Translations under genes and position numbers: made by a program | Part shown: positions 35,691 to 47,268 of the stretch, piece after piece | Layout of the letters: every line of letters begins with the position of its first letter | How positions within the stretch are numbered: position 1 is the stretch's first letter | Notes under the pieces: model-generated | What the model was told of the DNA's origin: nothing | Databases searched by the model: none | Seen by the model: the letters and a program-made list of their open reading frames with translations, nothing else | Assembly (NCBI GenBank): GCA_032622095.1 | Contig: CP136067.1 | Location: 131,443,990 to 131,507,989, forward strand | Direction: 5' to 3' | Length of the DNA stretch: 64,000 nucleotides | DNA from: Siphonodentalium dalli | Lineage: Eukaryota; Mollusca; Scaphopoda; Gadilida; Siphonodentaliidae

Positions 35691-37290
35691 ATTAGGTGAG
35701 TAATGAGAACAAAATACGATTCAGAGAGTTGTGTCTAAATGGTCGATATGAAGTACATGTATGTGTATTCTTTGGTTCAAACATTGTTTATTCCCATCAT
35801 AATAATAATTAACAATTTAAAGGTACACAATCCGATTCGATGGTCCCCGTGTCATCAGATTCCAACAACAACATTTCTTCAAAAGACGCTTTAGTTATCA
35901 GAATCGATTATTTGCCAACAAATAATGATAACCACTATCAATAGTATAAAATGTTCCACAACGTGTTATATATCAACATATTGTTCAACGCAAATTGGTA
36001 TCGAGAGTATGTCGGTCTACTCGTCGAATATTTGCTAGGCCGCCAAATATTCCCGTAGGTGAAAAATAACAGATTTAAAAAAACGATATCTGATAACTCT
36101 GAGCTTTGATGAATGGGTTCCTCGACTGAATTCAAATATAATTTACCTCCGAATCCAAAGAAATAGTAATTTAGGAGCGCTACTTTGGATTATCTTCAAT
36201 ATGTGTATGTGTTTATAAGACATAGAATGACAGTGTTAAAAATGGCTTATCCGAATTAACCGACCCATCAATGCTCAGAGTGATCAGATATCGATTTTTT
36301 AAAGTTTGTTGTTTATCAAGATGTGCAAGTATATGTGGCCCAGAAACACATGGTCAAACGCACGGTCTCGGACAAAGTTTCGGATGAACATCGATAACTC
36401 TAAAATCAAGTACACGGCCAAATTACGTGATACTTAAGTGATAATACCGCCATATTTTGTTGAACAAAATGTTGACAAATAACAAGTTTTTTTTAATTTG
36501 ATACCATAGTTGACAGTGGTTAGCATCATTTTGTTGCAATAAATCGATTCTGATAACTAAAGCGAATTTTGAAGAAATGTTGTTTTATCTTGATGACATG
36601 GGGACCGACTGATCGGATAGAGTACCTTCAGGGTATTTATGTATCGGATATATAAACCTAATAAGAGCAGAGAACAACAATAATCACGATGCGTTTAGGG
36701 TAGTCGTTCTCATGTTGTGTCTTTTGGGCTCTGTAATTATTATGTTCTACACAGGGAAGACATAAAACAACACACCATTCAATTATATTATGTTTAAATT
36801 TAGCCAAGAAGAGAAGCACCCGTAAAGGCACATTTACGTGGAGACAAAATATACCAGGTATAAATTGCCTCAAAATTACGTTAAAAAACATGTTTTGAAA
36901 TCACTTTATAGACGTGGGTGGTCGCATAGATGGGTGTGATTGGATATCCCTCCTCACGTATAACGTATATATATAATTTGATGGTTCAAAAAACGCGCCA
37001 TTTCGTTTAATACAATTTAAATTTACAAATGTGTTGGGTCTAGTACCATGTTATACGAACATATGTATATCAACACATCATTCAACTATATTCTGGGTAA
37101 CTTTAACCAAGAAGGGAAGCATATATAAGATTTATTACCCATGAATATTTATTGTCCGTCTTTTGCCCCACGGCGGATCTACTTTATCAAGCACGACATG
37201 AAACCCAATTAGATGTCCACTTGAGAGCAACTGGACACTTCTGGTTATCGACTACAGCCCTTCCGCTTTCAACCATAGCCCACGAGTGGT
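35691..37290. other. No gene recognised
   Basis: A diverged repeat pair: AACACACCATTCAATTATAT ... GCCAAGAAGAGAAGC near 36770 and AACACATCATTCAACTATAT ... ACCAAGAAGGGAAGC near 37072. Otherwise nothing supported. Confidence 0.4.
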
Positions 37291-37710
37291 CGGAGTTATA
37301 TTGCCCAATCAGAGCCGTGTGTCCCGAAGGATGATACCGTGATACATAGTGGACGTTACTGTGACGTCAGATACGCGTTCTTCATCTGAGAGCCAGATAG
37401 AGGATCATGCTAACTGTGTCCCTGGTGATAAGATTGTTCACCGTGGGCGTTACTATGACGTCGGTTACGTGCTCACCCGCTTGGGTTTAAAAGTTGTCAC
37501 ATGCACCTACTTGATCTAAATGTGTCCCTCAATCGTGCTCTTCGGGAGGATTGTGTTAATGAGTATAATTCTATAACCATAGTTAAACACACACGTCGCT
37601 ACAGGCGTCTTGGCTGATCACTTGATATAGCAATTAGACAAGATATCATGGAAAAACTGGGGCACTGTAAAGTATCTATGTCCTTCTATACGTGACACTT
37701 CGCATAATGG
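37290..37710 (+). pseudogene. Possible decayed coding remnant with a repeated motif
   Basis: Two successive stretches translate to related peptides: CVPKDDTVIHSGRYCDVRYA (from about 37317) and CVPGDKIVHRGRYYDVGYVL (from about 37418). DNA identity is around 70 percent, and several differences are at third positions. A later frame (37502-37620) reads HLLDLNVSLNRALREDC. Stops and shifts break the whole. I do not recognise the protein. Confidence 0.25.
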
Positions 37711-39064
37711 TGCTAACGGATAATATTCGGTATCCCCAATGGAGCCTTCCATATTCACTGGTGGGAGGAGCTTACAGTTGCTAGGAGACAAGGCATTGGC
37801 ATAAATGGTTTAATTAGTTTGCCCTTATACTATAATACATGTAATTTATAATTTATGACAAGTATCAATCAAAATGAAAAAAACAGTGTCATAATCACGG
37901 ATGAATTTCCAAAATCATGGCGCAAATAGAAATTGTAATACATTAAGATTTGACCCAAACAAAATTGTTTGAATATATGCAATTGAACACTGAAAGAATT
38001 TGTGCTAATATCAAAATTAGGGTGAATATATAATTTTCATTGCAGCAGTCGCTGATTGGTAGAATATATCTGCTAATAATTATTTGAGTGACAGCTGCAA
38101 CATATGTAGAAATATTGTGAGAAATTTCAGTTTAAAGTTTCCGTTTATTTAATTAGAAAGATTGTAAGACATTTCATAAAATTCCTCAGTAGTCATCAAG
38201 AATAAGAGATTCATTGTCCATTGTTAATAAATTTCCACAAGAACACCCCCGTTACAGTAAGATTCACTGATGGATGTGTATAACAATTATACTAGTATAT
38301 CCTATAATAATCCGTCGCTGACAGGATATGATAATTGATTTACAATACACACATGAATCACACGATGGCAGCACATAATAAGGTAATACTGTATATTGTT
38401 GGGGTAGCCTAGCCCTATCGTGCTGTCTTCCTGCTACCCCCTAAAACAAGTATCACTATATAAACTTGTATTCCATATCCCCGCATAAGTAGAGACTATA
38501 ATCATATATAAAACTCTCTAGAACCTGGTATTTAGAGCATATCACAAACAGATATTTGTGTGGCTGTGAGCCAATCCAGACGAGTTATAAGATCGAAAAT
38601 GTATTATCTCTCCATAGGAATGTTTTGAACTGTTCAGATTTTCTAAAACATATGAACAGTTTCGGTCCCAGTTCCAGTGCCATGGGTATATTAAGAACAT
38701 AATATATTTTTTGTTACAACGGATTTAGGAGCGAGATAACGCCATCTTTTAGTTAAAAAAAACATAATAGGAATCTATATGGATCGCCGGAAAGTCTTTT
38801 GTTGAGCTGAGGGTACACACAGTCGCAAGTTTGCACGGTATGTTTTTGCAGTTCGCCGTAGACAACCATGTGGTGCCAGAATATGTACGGAAACATGCAT
38901 ATAACATGCATCTTTATCATGGCTAACTACGTTAGATGTAAAATATCTATAGATGTAGTTCCATATGTAGCGATGCTATCGACATTTGCCTTAAATTGCA
39001 TGCATATTATCTCGCAACAATCAGTAATACAGGTATTTGAAGGCAAATGACACTACACCACCGT
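37711..39064. other. No gene recognised
   Basis: AT-rich. A small inverted pair, GGGGTAGC / GCTACCCC, lies at 38401-38443. Nothing else supported. Confidence 0.4.
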
Positions 39065-40175
39065 TACACGTGGAACTACATCAATTTTGCTTCTGGCTGA
39101 AGAATCACAGTTATTAGAAGATATACAATATGAAGCAGCACGTATAATAACTGTGGCTACTAGGAATTGTAATAGGGATGAATTATTGGTAGAAATTGGA
39201 TGGCAGAAACTGTCGAAAAGACGAGAAAAAACTTGCTCAATTCTATAAAATGACGAGAAAATCAACCCCACAATATCTATATAATTATAACTATGTCCCA
39301 AAGGGATTCAACAACTTCAAGTGGATACCCATTCAGGCACGATAACTTAAGACCTCCCTTTTGCTTTTCTACCTCTTTACAAACAATCATTCATACCACA
39401 TGCTATTAAACTTTGGAATGAATTATCAGACGAAGCGAAAATGTGCGAAACGGTTTCCGAATTTAAACAATTCCTGAATAAAGATTGCATAGTACCTCCA
39501 CATTTCTACGAGTATGCATATACACGGCAAAGTCAAATAATCCACTGTCGAATACGTCTCGACTGCAGTAATCTGAATGATCACTTGCACCAAAATCACT
39601 TACAGGATAATTCCGATTGTACTTATTGTGGCCTGACAGAGACTACAGAACACTTCTTCTTTTATTGTCCAAAGTTCACGAACGAATGATATGCTTTTAA
39701 GGTCTTCGCAACAGACCATGTTTAAATGATCTTATTAAAGGTTCACTGTCATTAGCAATAGATCATAACATTGATAGCTTCGGAAATATAATCTACATGT
39801 ACTTATAAAAAGATTCGCGACTAACTGAGAGAAAACAAACTATACTATCAACAATGCGGTAACCCTTGTCTTCTTGAACGGATTGATGGGGGCCATATGT
39901 GCGCTGAGGGTGGGCAGGCAGGAAGCTATATATGTCCATTAATAATTCGCAGTCAACATAACTCAATTAGATATTAATGATAAACCAGTTATCACCCATG
40001 TGAATATCCAATGGGGAAATGACAAATATAAGCTTACAAAGCTTACAGTCAGATCCTTTTCTCATCTCGTATATGCTGGGACACACGTGTTCACATTTTG
40101 TAATAAATATATGTGTTTAATTCAAATTGTATATGTATGTAAACACTTGTTATTGAGAATAAAATATTGTTTACA
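39065..40175 (+). pseudogene. Non-LTR retrotransposon, decayed C-terminal region and 3' UTR
   Basis: In shifting frames the sequence reads DIQYEAARIITVATRN (39118), EIGWQKLSKRREK, LAQFYKMTRKSTPQYLY, FLPLYKQSFIPHAIKLWNEL (39366) and SEFKQFL. The zinc-binding cluster CTYCGLTETTEHFFFYCPKF follows (39618-39677), and GSLSLAIDHNIDSFGNII comes last. This order is standard for the region after reverse transcriptase in one widespread invertebrate non-LTR group. At least three frameshifts and several stops make it dead. The 3' limit is probably near the AATAAAATATTGTTTACA at 40151-40170. Confidence 0.7.
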
Positions 40176-41215
40176 CTAATTTTGCTTCTCATGTCGTCAG
40201 CTTAGGTATAGATGCATTTTAAATGCATGTTTTCGTTCATATTCTGGCACCTTATGTTTTGTTTTGTTTGAAATTACATTTTATTTGAACCCAGTTTACA
40301 TGAATATATTTTATACTTTGACAAATATAATCTGAAAAACGATATGATATGAAAAGGGTTGGGAGCTCTAGTTATTCAACTTAGAGTAGTGCTCCTCGCT
40401 CTTAACAATATTGAAACACATAATAATATGTGTATATTGTATTGTGTTCGGACGCACAGATAGCTTACTTGGAAGGTAGTACATAAAGGGGGGGGGGGGT
40501 CGAGAATGAGGGTGATGTCTAAAGTTGTGAATGGACAGATATCAAGGAGGGAATGTAGATACTATCGAAAATAACTCGTTTCATAAAATCTTATATCCCA
40601 ACATAACGAGTTGAAGATCTTGTATATCACATGACAAAACTAGAGCTTTCTGCCTTTTTAACAAATAAACAGAAGCTTAAATATGCACACATTTACATTG
40701 TTGGCCGAGACGCTTCACAACTGTATACGACAGTATTGCGCGCTCAAACTGCCGACGGAAAATATATTCCCCAATGTGCCTCTTTAATTTTGTGTCTATT
40801 TTAGTTAATGCAACGAAGTTGGAAAACAATTTAACTGTAATGAACAACGCAACCATTTTGCATTGTCTGGTGTTGTTGTCATATGCCGATTTACGACATA
40901 GTATTTATCCGCCTGATTCAACTAACGCAATTTTGTTGGCGCGATGCCAAGTTGCCGGGAAGTACGCGCGTATTCGTCATTAGTGAGAGATAAGGGAATA
41001 TTTATGGCTTTTTAATGATATAATAGGGGTTTCATGTGATATAGCTAATTACGATATATTAATATCACCATTGTGCTATATATCAATATATATCAAGAGA
41101 GCCATGATCAGCTTTATTACTTCACCCACAAACACATTTGAATAACAAACAAGACGATTGTGGGCACAACCGCACCCACAAAAAGGAATAAATCTGTCGG
41201 AAAAGATTAACAAAA
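40176..41215. other. No gene recognised
   Basis: A run of 12 G lies at 40488-40499. A 69-codon plus frame at 40774 is unassigned. Confidence 0.4.
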
Positions 41216-41582
41216 CAAGAAAACCATAGTCAGAAATGGTAACGCGCTCAAGATCATATATTATATACCCGGGCCATGATTGTATAGAATCTTTTTTATT
41301 TCTGTTATTTGTAATTGGCATAGCTTATCACAAACAAAAAATCAACATTATTGACATAATGTAAACGCCAATAAACGAAATTGAAATTTTCAACTACACC
41401 TTTTACCGGGCTCGGCCTCGGGGTCGCACTACTGCTCGGCCTCGGGGTCGCACTACAACTTTTAATGTGTCCCAATAATTAACATTTTATAAATAGAACC
41501 CCCATGTACTATGGCAGCGCCCAGGCGAAACAGGAATTTGTACATTGGTATACACGCGGCGCGCGTCGGCGCGCGTAATAAA
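41216..41582. repeat. Family-U repeat, copy 3 (inverted)
   Basis: Starts CAAGAAAACCATAGTCAGAA and passes through CGCTCAAGATCATATATTAT and ATCAACATTATTGACATAAT. It ends near the GC-rich CACGCGGCGCGCGTCGGCGC. GCTCGGCCTCGGGGTCGCAC is doubled at 41409-41455. Compare 19676-20163. Confidence 0.7.
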
Positions 41583-42015
41583 AGAAAGTGGAGGAGAACA
41601 AAGGGAGAATAAATAAAGCTGACAATGAAACTGGTGGCGAAAAATATGCTGAAGGGGAGGAGGCGGGATGAGAGAAAGTTATGAACATGTCGATAGATTA
41701 CTAAAAATCGCGGCTGCCAATATAATTTATGGTGACCTAGATATAAAGTGTTGTAGACAGCTGCTGACTTAAGCCGGTAGTTGTTTACGGAATACGCTAC
41801 GTTCCCCTGTACCATATTATCAGAGGTACTAAAACCAACAAAACTAGAGATTAATTGGGAATATATATATACACAATCATACCATATATTATATGGTGAA
41901 TTCTGACACATTTCTTCTCAATACATGTATATATTGTCAAACGATGAGAGTATTTCATAAATTGAATTGATTGATTGTACAGCGTTATAGTGTGCCACTC
42001 GAAAACTCGAAAGCC
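41583..42015. other. No gene recognised
   Basis: A 149-codon minus frame covers 41462-41911. It overlaps the family-U repeat and matches nothing known, so I treat it as chance. Confidence 0.4.
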
Positions 42016-42620
42016 AGAGCCCTTTCTATACTAAATTGATTCCCTAGGTCTATTATTTAGGTGCAGGGATGTATATATAATATACATGTAAGCAGACGTC
42101 TGTTAAATAACAGTATAAAAGAATTTATTTTATTCTATTTTTGTATCACTTTTTATTGAGAAAGTAGAATGACAACGGAGGAAGACTGGAAGAGACAAAA
42201 TACACCCACGCATTCATGCTCTCAATTCAAGACATAGAAGAATTTCGCTCTTCCATGCTCTGGCCTACTTTCTTACCCGTGACATGCAATTAGAAAATAT
42301 TTAAAGGCACACAATGTGTTCGGACAATTCTAACAAACAATGTTCAACTAAAAAGCAAGACGAATTAGCGATACTAGGTACTACCTTGACATATTTTTTT
42401 GCCCGAAAATTGACTTTCTTAGCTACACAAATGGTAATAAAAAAAAACAATAGATTATTTTCTTGTCTTCAGAATAACTTCAAATTTTCCTTATTACAGT
42501 AGAGAATTATTACTATTTATTGAGGGAAATGTTTAATGGTCGTTTGTTGAACTTATTATCTGAACAGTTCCTATGGGATAACTACTCGTCAATGATGCGT
42601 TAGTGTAGAAAGGGGGTTAA
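42016..42620. mobile_element. TTAA-3 element, long copy
   Basis: The left edge CCCTTTCTATACTAAATTGA lacks TTAA. The right edge, GTTAGTGTAGAAAGGGGGTTAA, ends at TTAA 42617-42620. It contains ATTTATTGAGGGAAATGTTT, GAACTTATTATCTGAACAG and GGGATAACTACTCGTCAATG, the inverse of 14452-14560. About 250 bp in the middle has no counterpart in other copies. Confidence 0.6.
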
Positions 42621-42977
42621 CATTATATTGCCAGACTTGCTACCAAATCGACTCTTATCTTATCACTATATATCTATAACAATAAGTCTCAACATCTGAC
42701 TTCCATTGCCAACAATAACTCTTGTAAACATCAGTACGAACAAATTGATTCCTTCCATTTTATTTCCCTACAAATTTGATTAGCCTGAATTAGTGTCTAT
42801 TCGTATTTTGATTCTTCTAAACAACTTCCTAAATTGACGAAGGGTCAGGCGTACGCAACTATAAAATATAATAGCAATGAAGGATACATATTAAATGTCT
42901 ATGTTTGAAACTGGGTTACAACGACAGTATCTGGGTCACTAGTCTATGGGTTCCAAAGGGTCGTTACGTTCATATCT

Positions 42978-43435
42978 GTGACCCGCCATATCAAATCCAG
43001 TCGGAAGTCGGGATTTTTTTTACCCTGTGCCAATGCATTCTCTTATATATGCGAGTCGACCATAGGTCGCCTCGCATATATAAGAGAATGCATTGGCCTA
43101 ACAATTTTTTATCATTTTTTAAAAATAAATGTTTCTTACAATTTTTAGGACATAAAATAAAAAACATCCATTACCCTGCAGGGAGCCCCACACATATATA
43201 GAAGCATATAGAAGAGTGTCGTCTGCTCATGTTTGTCTGGGGCTCTGTTTGGGTGAAATTATAAAATTGTTAAAGAATACAAGAAAAAAATATTAAAATT
43301 GTAAAAAATTGTTAGGCCAATGCATTCTCTTATATATGCGAGGCGACCTATGGTCGACTCGCATATATAAGAGAATGCATTGGCACAGGGTAAAAAAAAT
43401 CCCGACTTCCGACTGGATTTGATATGGCGGGTCAC
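42978..43435. mobile_element. GTG-family element, copy 2, with double-hairpin module
   Basis: 458 bp, flanked by ATCT on both sides (42974-42977 and 43436-43439). The terminal 45 bp are identical inverted repeats, and they run directly into the module (43023-43390; hairpins 43029-43097 and 43316-43384). The core contains CCCTGCAGGGAGCCCCACAC. Nearly identical to copy 1, so recently active in evolutionary terms. Confidence 0.88.
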
Positions 43436-43761
43436 ATCTCATTTTGCACGCTCTGATCATGTTGTTGTTGTAGCTTCTTCCGTTGACTTCGAAGTCCCCT
43501 CTATTCAGTTGAAGATGTGCTGAGCAGTTTCTGATATGTAGATTGTTAGTATTCAGCGGCAGGTATAGAATTAATATAAGAATGCTGCTGGTAGACAAAC
43601 CGATGTTGAAAGCTATTTGTTTCTTTTGAATAACTTTCACCGCAAAAATAGCGGTACATTTTCTTAACAACATCGGTTTGCCCTACCAGGATACTATCAA
43701 TTCAGTAGGATCTACCAACATCATGTCGAATTAACCAGAAGTTAGTTAAGAAATGAATTTA

Positions 43762-43762
<1 letters not shown>

Positions 43763-43794
<32 letters not shown>

Positions 43795-43805
43795 TGTGTA
43801 TGTGT

Positions 43806-43870
<65 letters not shown>

Positions 43871-43905
43871 TGTGTGTGTGTGTGTGTATGTGTGTGTGTG
43901 TGTGT
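43763..43905. repeat. (TG)n microsatellite
   Basis: About 140 bp of TG with a few TA interruptions. The long open frames of C/V or H/T residues on either strand are by-products. Confidence 0.97.
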
Positions 43906-44012
43906 TATTGGGGGATACGGCGCTGTGGTCGTTGTGGTACATTGTGTAAACCGTGAAGTGGTCCTCACTAAATGTGCCACAAAGGACCACAGCGCCGTAG
44001 CCCACAACAACA
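43905..44012. mobile_element. Small hairpin element beside the microsatellite
   Basis: TACGGCGCTGTGGTC at 43916 pairs perfectly with GACCACAGCGCCGTA at 43985. Pairing goes on inward (GTTGTGGTACATT with AATGTGCCACAAAG) and, less well, outward. Arms are about 29-40 bp, loop about 27 bp. MITE-like. Confidence 0.6.
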
Positions 44013-45889
44013 CACACCCATGCACTACATGCATTTCTTATATTTGTTTATTTATTCCCATTAAAAAGGTGAGTGTATAGTTATTTATTTTCGCAAAATC
44101 TGCCAATAATTTGAGACTAGCCCACGCAGCACATTAAGCCAGCCCAATATAAGATTTCCTAGCATTTAGCAACGATAACGTGATCGATATAAATAACGGG
44201 CTTCAGATGCAATTCGCCTGAACTTTGAAAAGCACGCCCAATTATTCTGCTGACCGTTTTTAATGATTAGGTCAGATTGGGTCAACAAATTGTGACGTCG
44301 TGTTCGTTTTACGGTCTGTGTGGTACTGGGAGTCTGTGTTTTATTGGGATATGAAACGGGTGCGACAATTGTCAGTTTACCAATCACCGACGACGATTTA
44401 GTGTAACAAGGACGGGTTATATAAAAACAACAGAATATTAGAACCGAGAGCCCGTCCAAATATACTGACTTGTGTGCACTTGCTTGGGAATAACATTTAA
44501 CGTGAATTTGTTCCAACAAATTGGATTGACCATCAATATAAATACCAGTCACAAAGAGATATGGTGCAAAGGGAATAACTACGTGACTTGATTATATTAT
44601 CACACAGCGTCATGAATAAACAAGCAAAATTTGACACAAGGAAGCCTCTGTAGAATCAACACAAATATTACACACAGAAGCCACGGCGGAATTAAACAAC
44701 ATATTCTGCGACGCGTGCGACAAAGTAGGTCGGTACATTACTTTAATGATTCCCTGCCCTATTCGACACCCTGCAATCCGTGCAAAACACCATCATGTAT
44801 ACGTTTTACAATAAATCGGAGCCTATCAATATGAGGTTTTGGTGACCAACTATTGAATTAAAAGAAGAAGTTTTAACACGCTTTGAATGTTTGTCAGACT
44901 ACCAACAAATTCCAATGACCACTTCTTATAAAGAGCTTCCGTCTCCCAAAAATCTGAGGGTATAATATAGCGCGTTTTTAACTATGATATGTTTAGTACG
45001 TCTGCAAGAGTTTTTTTCAGTGTATAGCCAATCTACATACCCACCTTAGACCAAGTATTCTCGGTATACAACAGCTTGGGATATCGGTTGAGTTGATGCT
45101 GTTGTTTTGGACCGAGTCCAGTCCCATTACTCATTACTCCTATATAACATACGCTCAGAGTCGTGCTTGCATGTCTTCGGCTTAGATGAAATGGACGTAT
45201 CTTAACATAGAGAGGATCCCTTCCCATGCATGATGATGTCAAACATATCAGAGGTCCGTTGAATGTCTAAGCAACGATATTTATAAGTAAACAATGCCTT
45301 GTTTTCCAAAGAATTTCGATTGGTCGCGCTATCAGAAAATGAATGTAAAAATATATTAAACGATCGTGTTATCGCTATAGTTTTTTCTATTACGGGAAAT
45401 TATATATCATTTTGAAGACAGATTAATGCGGACATGTCAGATGATTATCAAAGGCAGGGGCTACACGTGTAGCACGTAGGAGTAACAGCATCAATCAACC
45501 GATACCAAAAGCTTCGATTGAAATGCAACAGTCTTAATGAATACCTCCACGAAAATAATCTAAGAGAGAGCAACAGGTGCTCGTCACGTGTCATAGAAAG
45601 TGCAGACCAATTTATATTAAGCTACTCGAGATATAATCAAGTCAGGAGTGAATGTTTAATGTCATTAGAAACAACCAATACATGATCAGTGTCATATTTC
45701 TGAATTGGTCGAATTATCTTCAATTAGCACTAATTGCACAATATTTAAAGCAGACCAAACTTTAATCACCAGGAGTGGTCGGTTTTTGTTTTGTGTAATT
45801 TTGTATGAAATCCTAAACTAAACAAAAGTTTGACCATAATACTAACATGCTAATCAAGTAGAATGGTTACCCGATTTACTGGCTTTCCG
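44013..45889. other. No gene recognised
   Basis: Unique-looking sequence. Minus frames at 44166-44552 (128 codons) and 45033-45242 match nothing I know. If 45890-46096 is an exon, later exons would lie here. AAG-GTGGGTATG near 45035 (minus) could be a donor, but I see no good acceptor. Confidence 0.35.
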
Positions 45890-46096
45890 TTAAATGTCAA
45901 TCGTTCCACTATCTTTAAAAACTATATTAACCCATGTATTTTTTAGATTGTTTATAAACACATAACAGCAGTGGAAATTCACACCCTGTCCCACTCTCCA
46001 TTTCTTCACAGCTGATTCATACTTTTCTGCAATATTTTGTTTCTCATCATTATCATTTTCCCTCAACCTGTTCTCTTCAACTCGACATCTTGCCAT
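45890..46096 (-). CDS. Possible first exon of a host gene, unidentified
   Basis: An ATG at 46096 in good context (AACAAATGG) opens a frame whose first ~38 residues are hydrophilic and helix-like (MARCRVEENRLRENDNDEKQ, then NIAEKYESAVKKWRVGQG). At GGACAG-GGTGTGAA (around 45983) there is a plausible splice donor. After that the residues look less like protein (VNFHCCYVF), so the true exon may end there. No repeat covers this stretch. I cannot name the protein. It could also be chance. Confidence 0.35.
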   Translation of the reverse strand: MARCRVEENRLRENDNDEKQNIAEKYESAVKKWRVGQGVNFHCCYVFINNLKNTWVNIVFKDSGTIDI

Positions 46097-46147
46097 TTGT
46101 TCCTTCTACATTATACCATGCATGCTTTTCTTCTCTGGTGAGATAAC

Positions 46148-46375
46148 TTAAAGACATATTACAGACTTGCTCGGGTGCGCCAAACTGATAATTTGGTATT
46201 CAGGCACTATGTCAACTGGAGGAATGTAACATTCTAATAACATCGGCGAAAATCCCAAGGAAATCAACAGTGCCACTCCATAGAAAACATCGTCTGAACT
46301 ACGCTCAGTTGTAAATATTTACCTCAGCGATTCGGGACGCAACTATCGGCGATATGAATTACTCATAATTATGTT
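46148..46375. mobile_element. TTAA-4 element, copy 3 (inverted, truncated)
   Basis: TTAAAGACATATTACAGACT begins the inverted family end. GTCAACTGGAGGAATGTAAC, CCACTCCATAGAAAACATCG and GATTCGGGACGCAACTAT match copies 1 and 2. The other end is lost near 46360. Confidence 0.6.
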
Positions 46376-46389
46376 TAGTATAGAAAAGG

Positions 46390-46552
46390 TTAACTGATAA
46401 CAAGAACACGTAAGCCACTCAATTATCTTATATATACGAGGCTCCATATAGGCTCCCTGTGGAGACTCGCATATATAAGAGAATGCATTGGCGTATGACT
46501 TTAATGCTACACCAGCGCAGCTCCCGTGACGAACCCCATGAAAGGGGGTTAA
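46390..46552. mobile_element. TTAA-1 element, diverged, single hairpin
   Basis: TTAA at 46390-46393 and 46549-46552. One hairpin (about 46421-46493) has a changed centre, GGCTCCATATAGGCTCCCTG, and the family end GCGCAGCTCCCGTGACG follows. Beyond each TTAA the flanks agree for about 16 more bases (CT-ATAA-AAGAAC), longer than a normal target duplication. Confidence 0.55.
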
Positions 46553-46851
46553 CTAATAATAAGAACCCGGATCGTGCGCGCTCTACTATCTCCTTCATCG
46601 CGCTCCTGTCGGTTCTTGTTATCTGCACGAGTTTGTATTCTAATGTTTAGAGAAAACGGCGATGCAAAATGTGAATTGTTAGTATATATCTGTCGATTAC
46701 CACAGAACAAGATGGACAACTGATTACATGATATCGGCAGGACCATGGGTATATTAGTCGCAATATATAAGGATGCGTTCACATGCCGGCAAATTTGCCT
46801 GTCAATTTCCAGGCATTCCGTCGTAGATATGATATGAACCACCTATGTAAT
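46553..46851. other. No gene recognised
   Basis: GGATGCGTTCACATGCCGGC at 46771 resembles the beta terminus (17611) but has no partner. Nothing else. Confidence 0.4.
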
Positions 46852-46960
46852 ACGCACGCGATTGAATAGCGAAAGATACTTAATCTGGGTTCACGATTAG
46901 ATATTGATTGGTATTCAATCCGAGTAACGGGTGCCACGTGATGTTAGGGTTGTATTTCGA
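46852..46960. mobile_element. Family-W terminal segment, solo
   Basis: TAATACGCACGCGATTGAAT, AGCGAAAGATACTTAATC and GGTTCACGATTAGATATTG follow the order of 32396-32515, ending in CACGTGATGTTAGG. No satellite expansion and no second end nearby. Confidence 0.6.
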
Positions 46961-47268
46961 AGTTGGTATCCTGAGTTAATCGAAAGCGTGATTATAAAAT
47001 CTTTAAAATAACTTCTTTGGTTAAAAAAAAAATGCTGTTTAAAAAAGGTCTCTTTTTATTTCTGAATATCTCTTTGATTTAGTGTAATTCAATTTGGATA
47101 CTCATTCTATGCTATGCTTTATTTCTCTATTGCCATGAATTCACATATCCGAATATCACGTAGTGATTGGGGGGGGGCTAACCCCGGGACTCTCGGAAGG
47201 ACCAATTGGTCCTTCCCCTACCCCTCATGTTTAGCTTTTATTGAGCATCATAAAAAAGAAGCAATTTT
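46961..47268. other. No gene; one perfect palindrome
   Basis: AT-rich, then a G-run at 47170. A 22-bp perfect palindrome, 47195-47216, centres on GACCAATTGGTC with GGAAG / CTTCC outside. Confidence 0.5.

Noticed and set aside
41462-41911. A 149-codon minus frame as a gene
   Set aside because: It overlaps a family-U repeat, has no recognisable motif and is not preserved in other copies.
43742-44080. Cys/Val-rich and His/Thr-rich proteins
   Set aside because: They are translations of the TG microsatellite.
46428-46628. Minus frame across the diverged TTAA-1 hairpin
   Set aside because: It reads through the hairpin and element end; no independent support.
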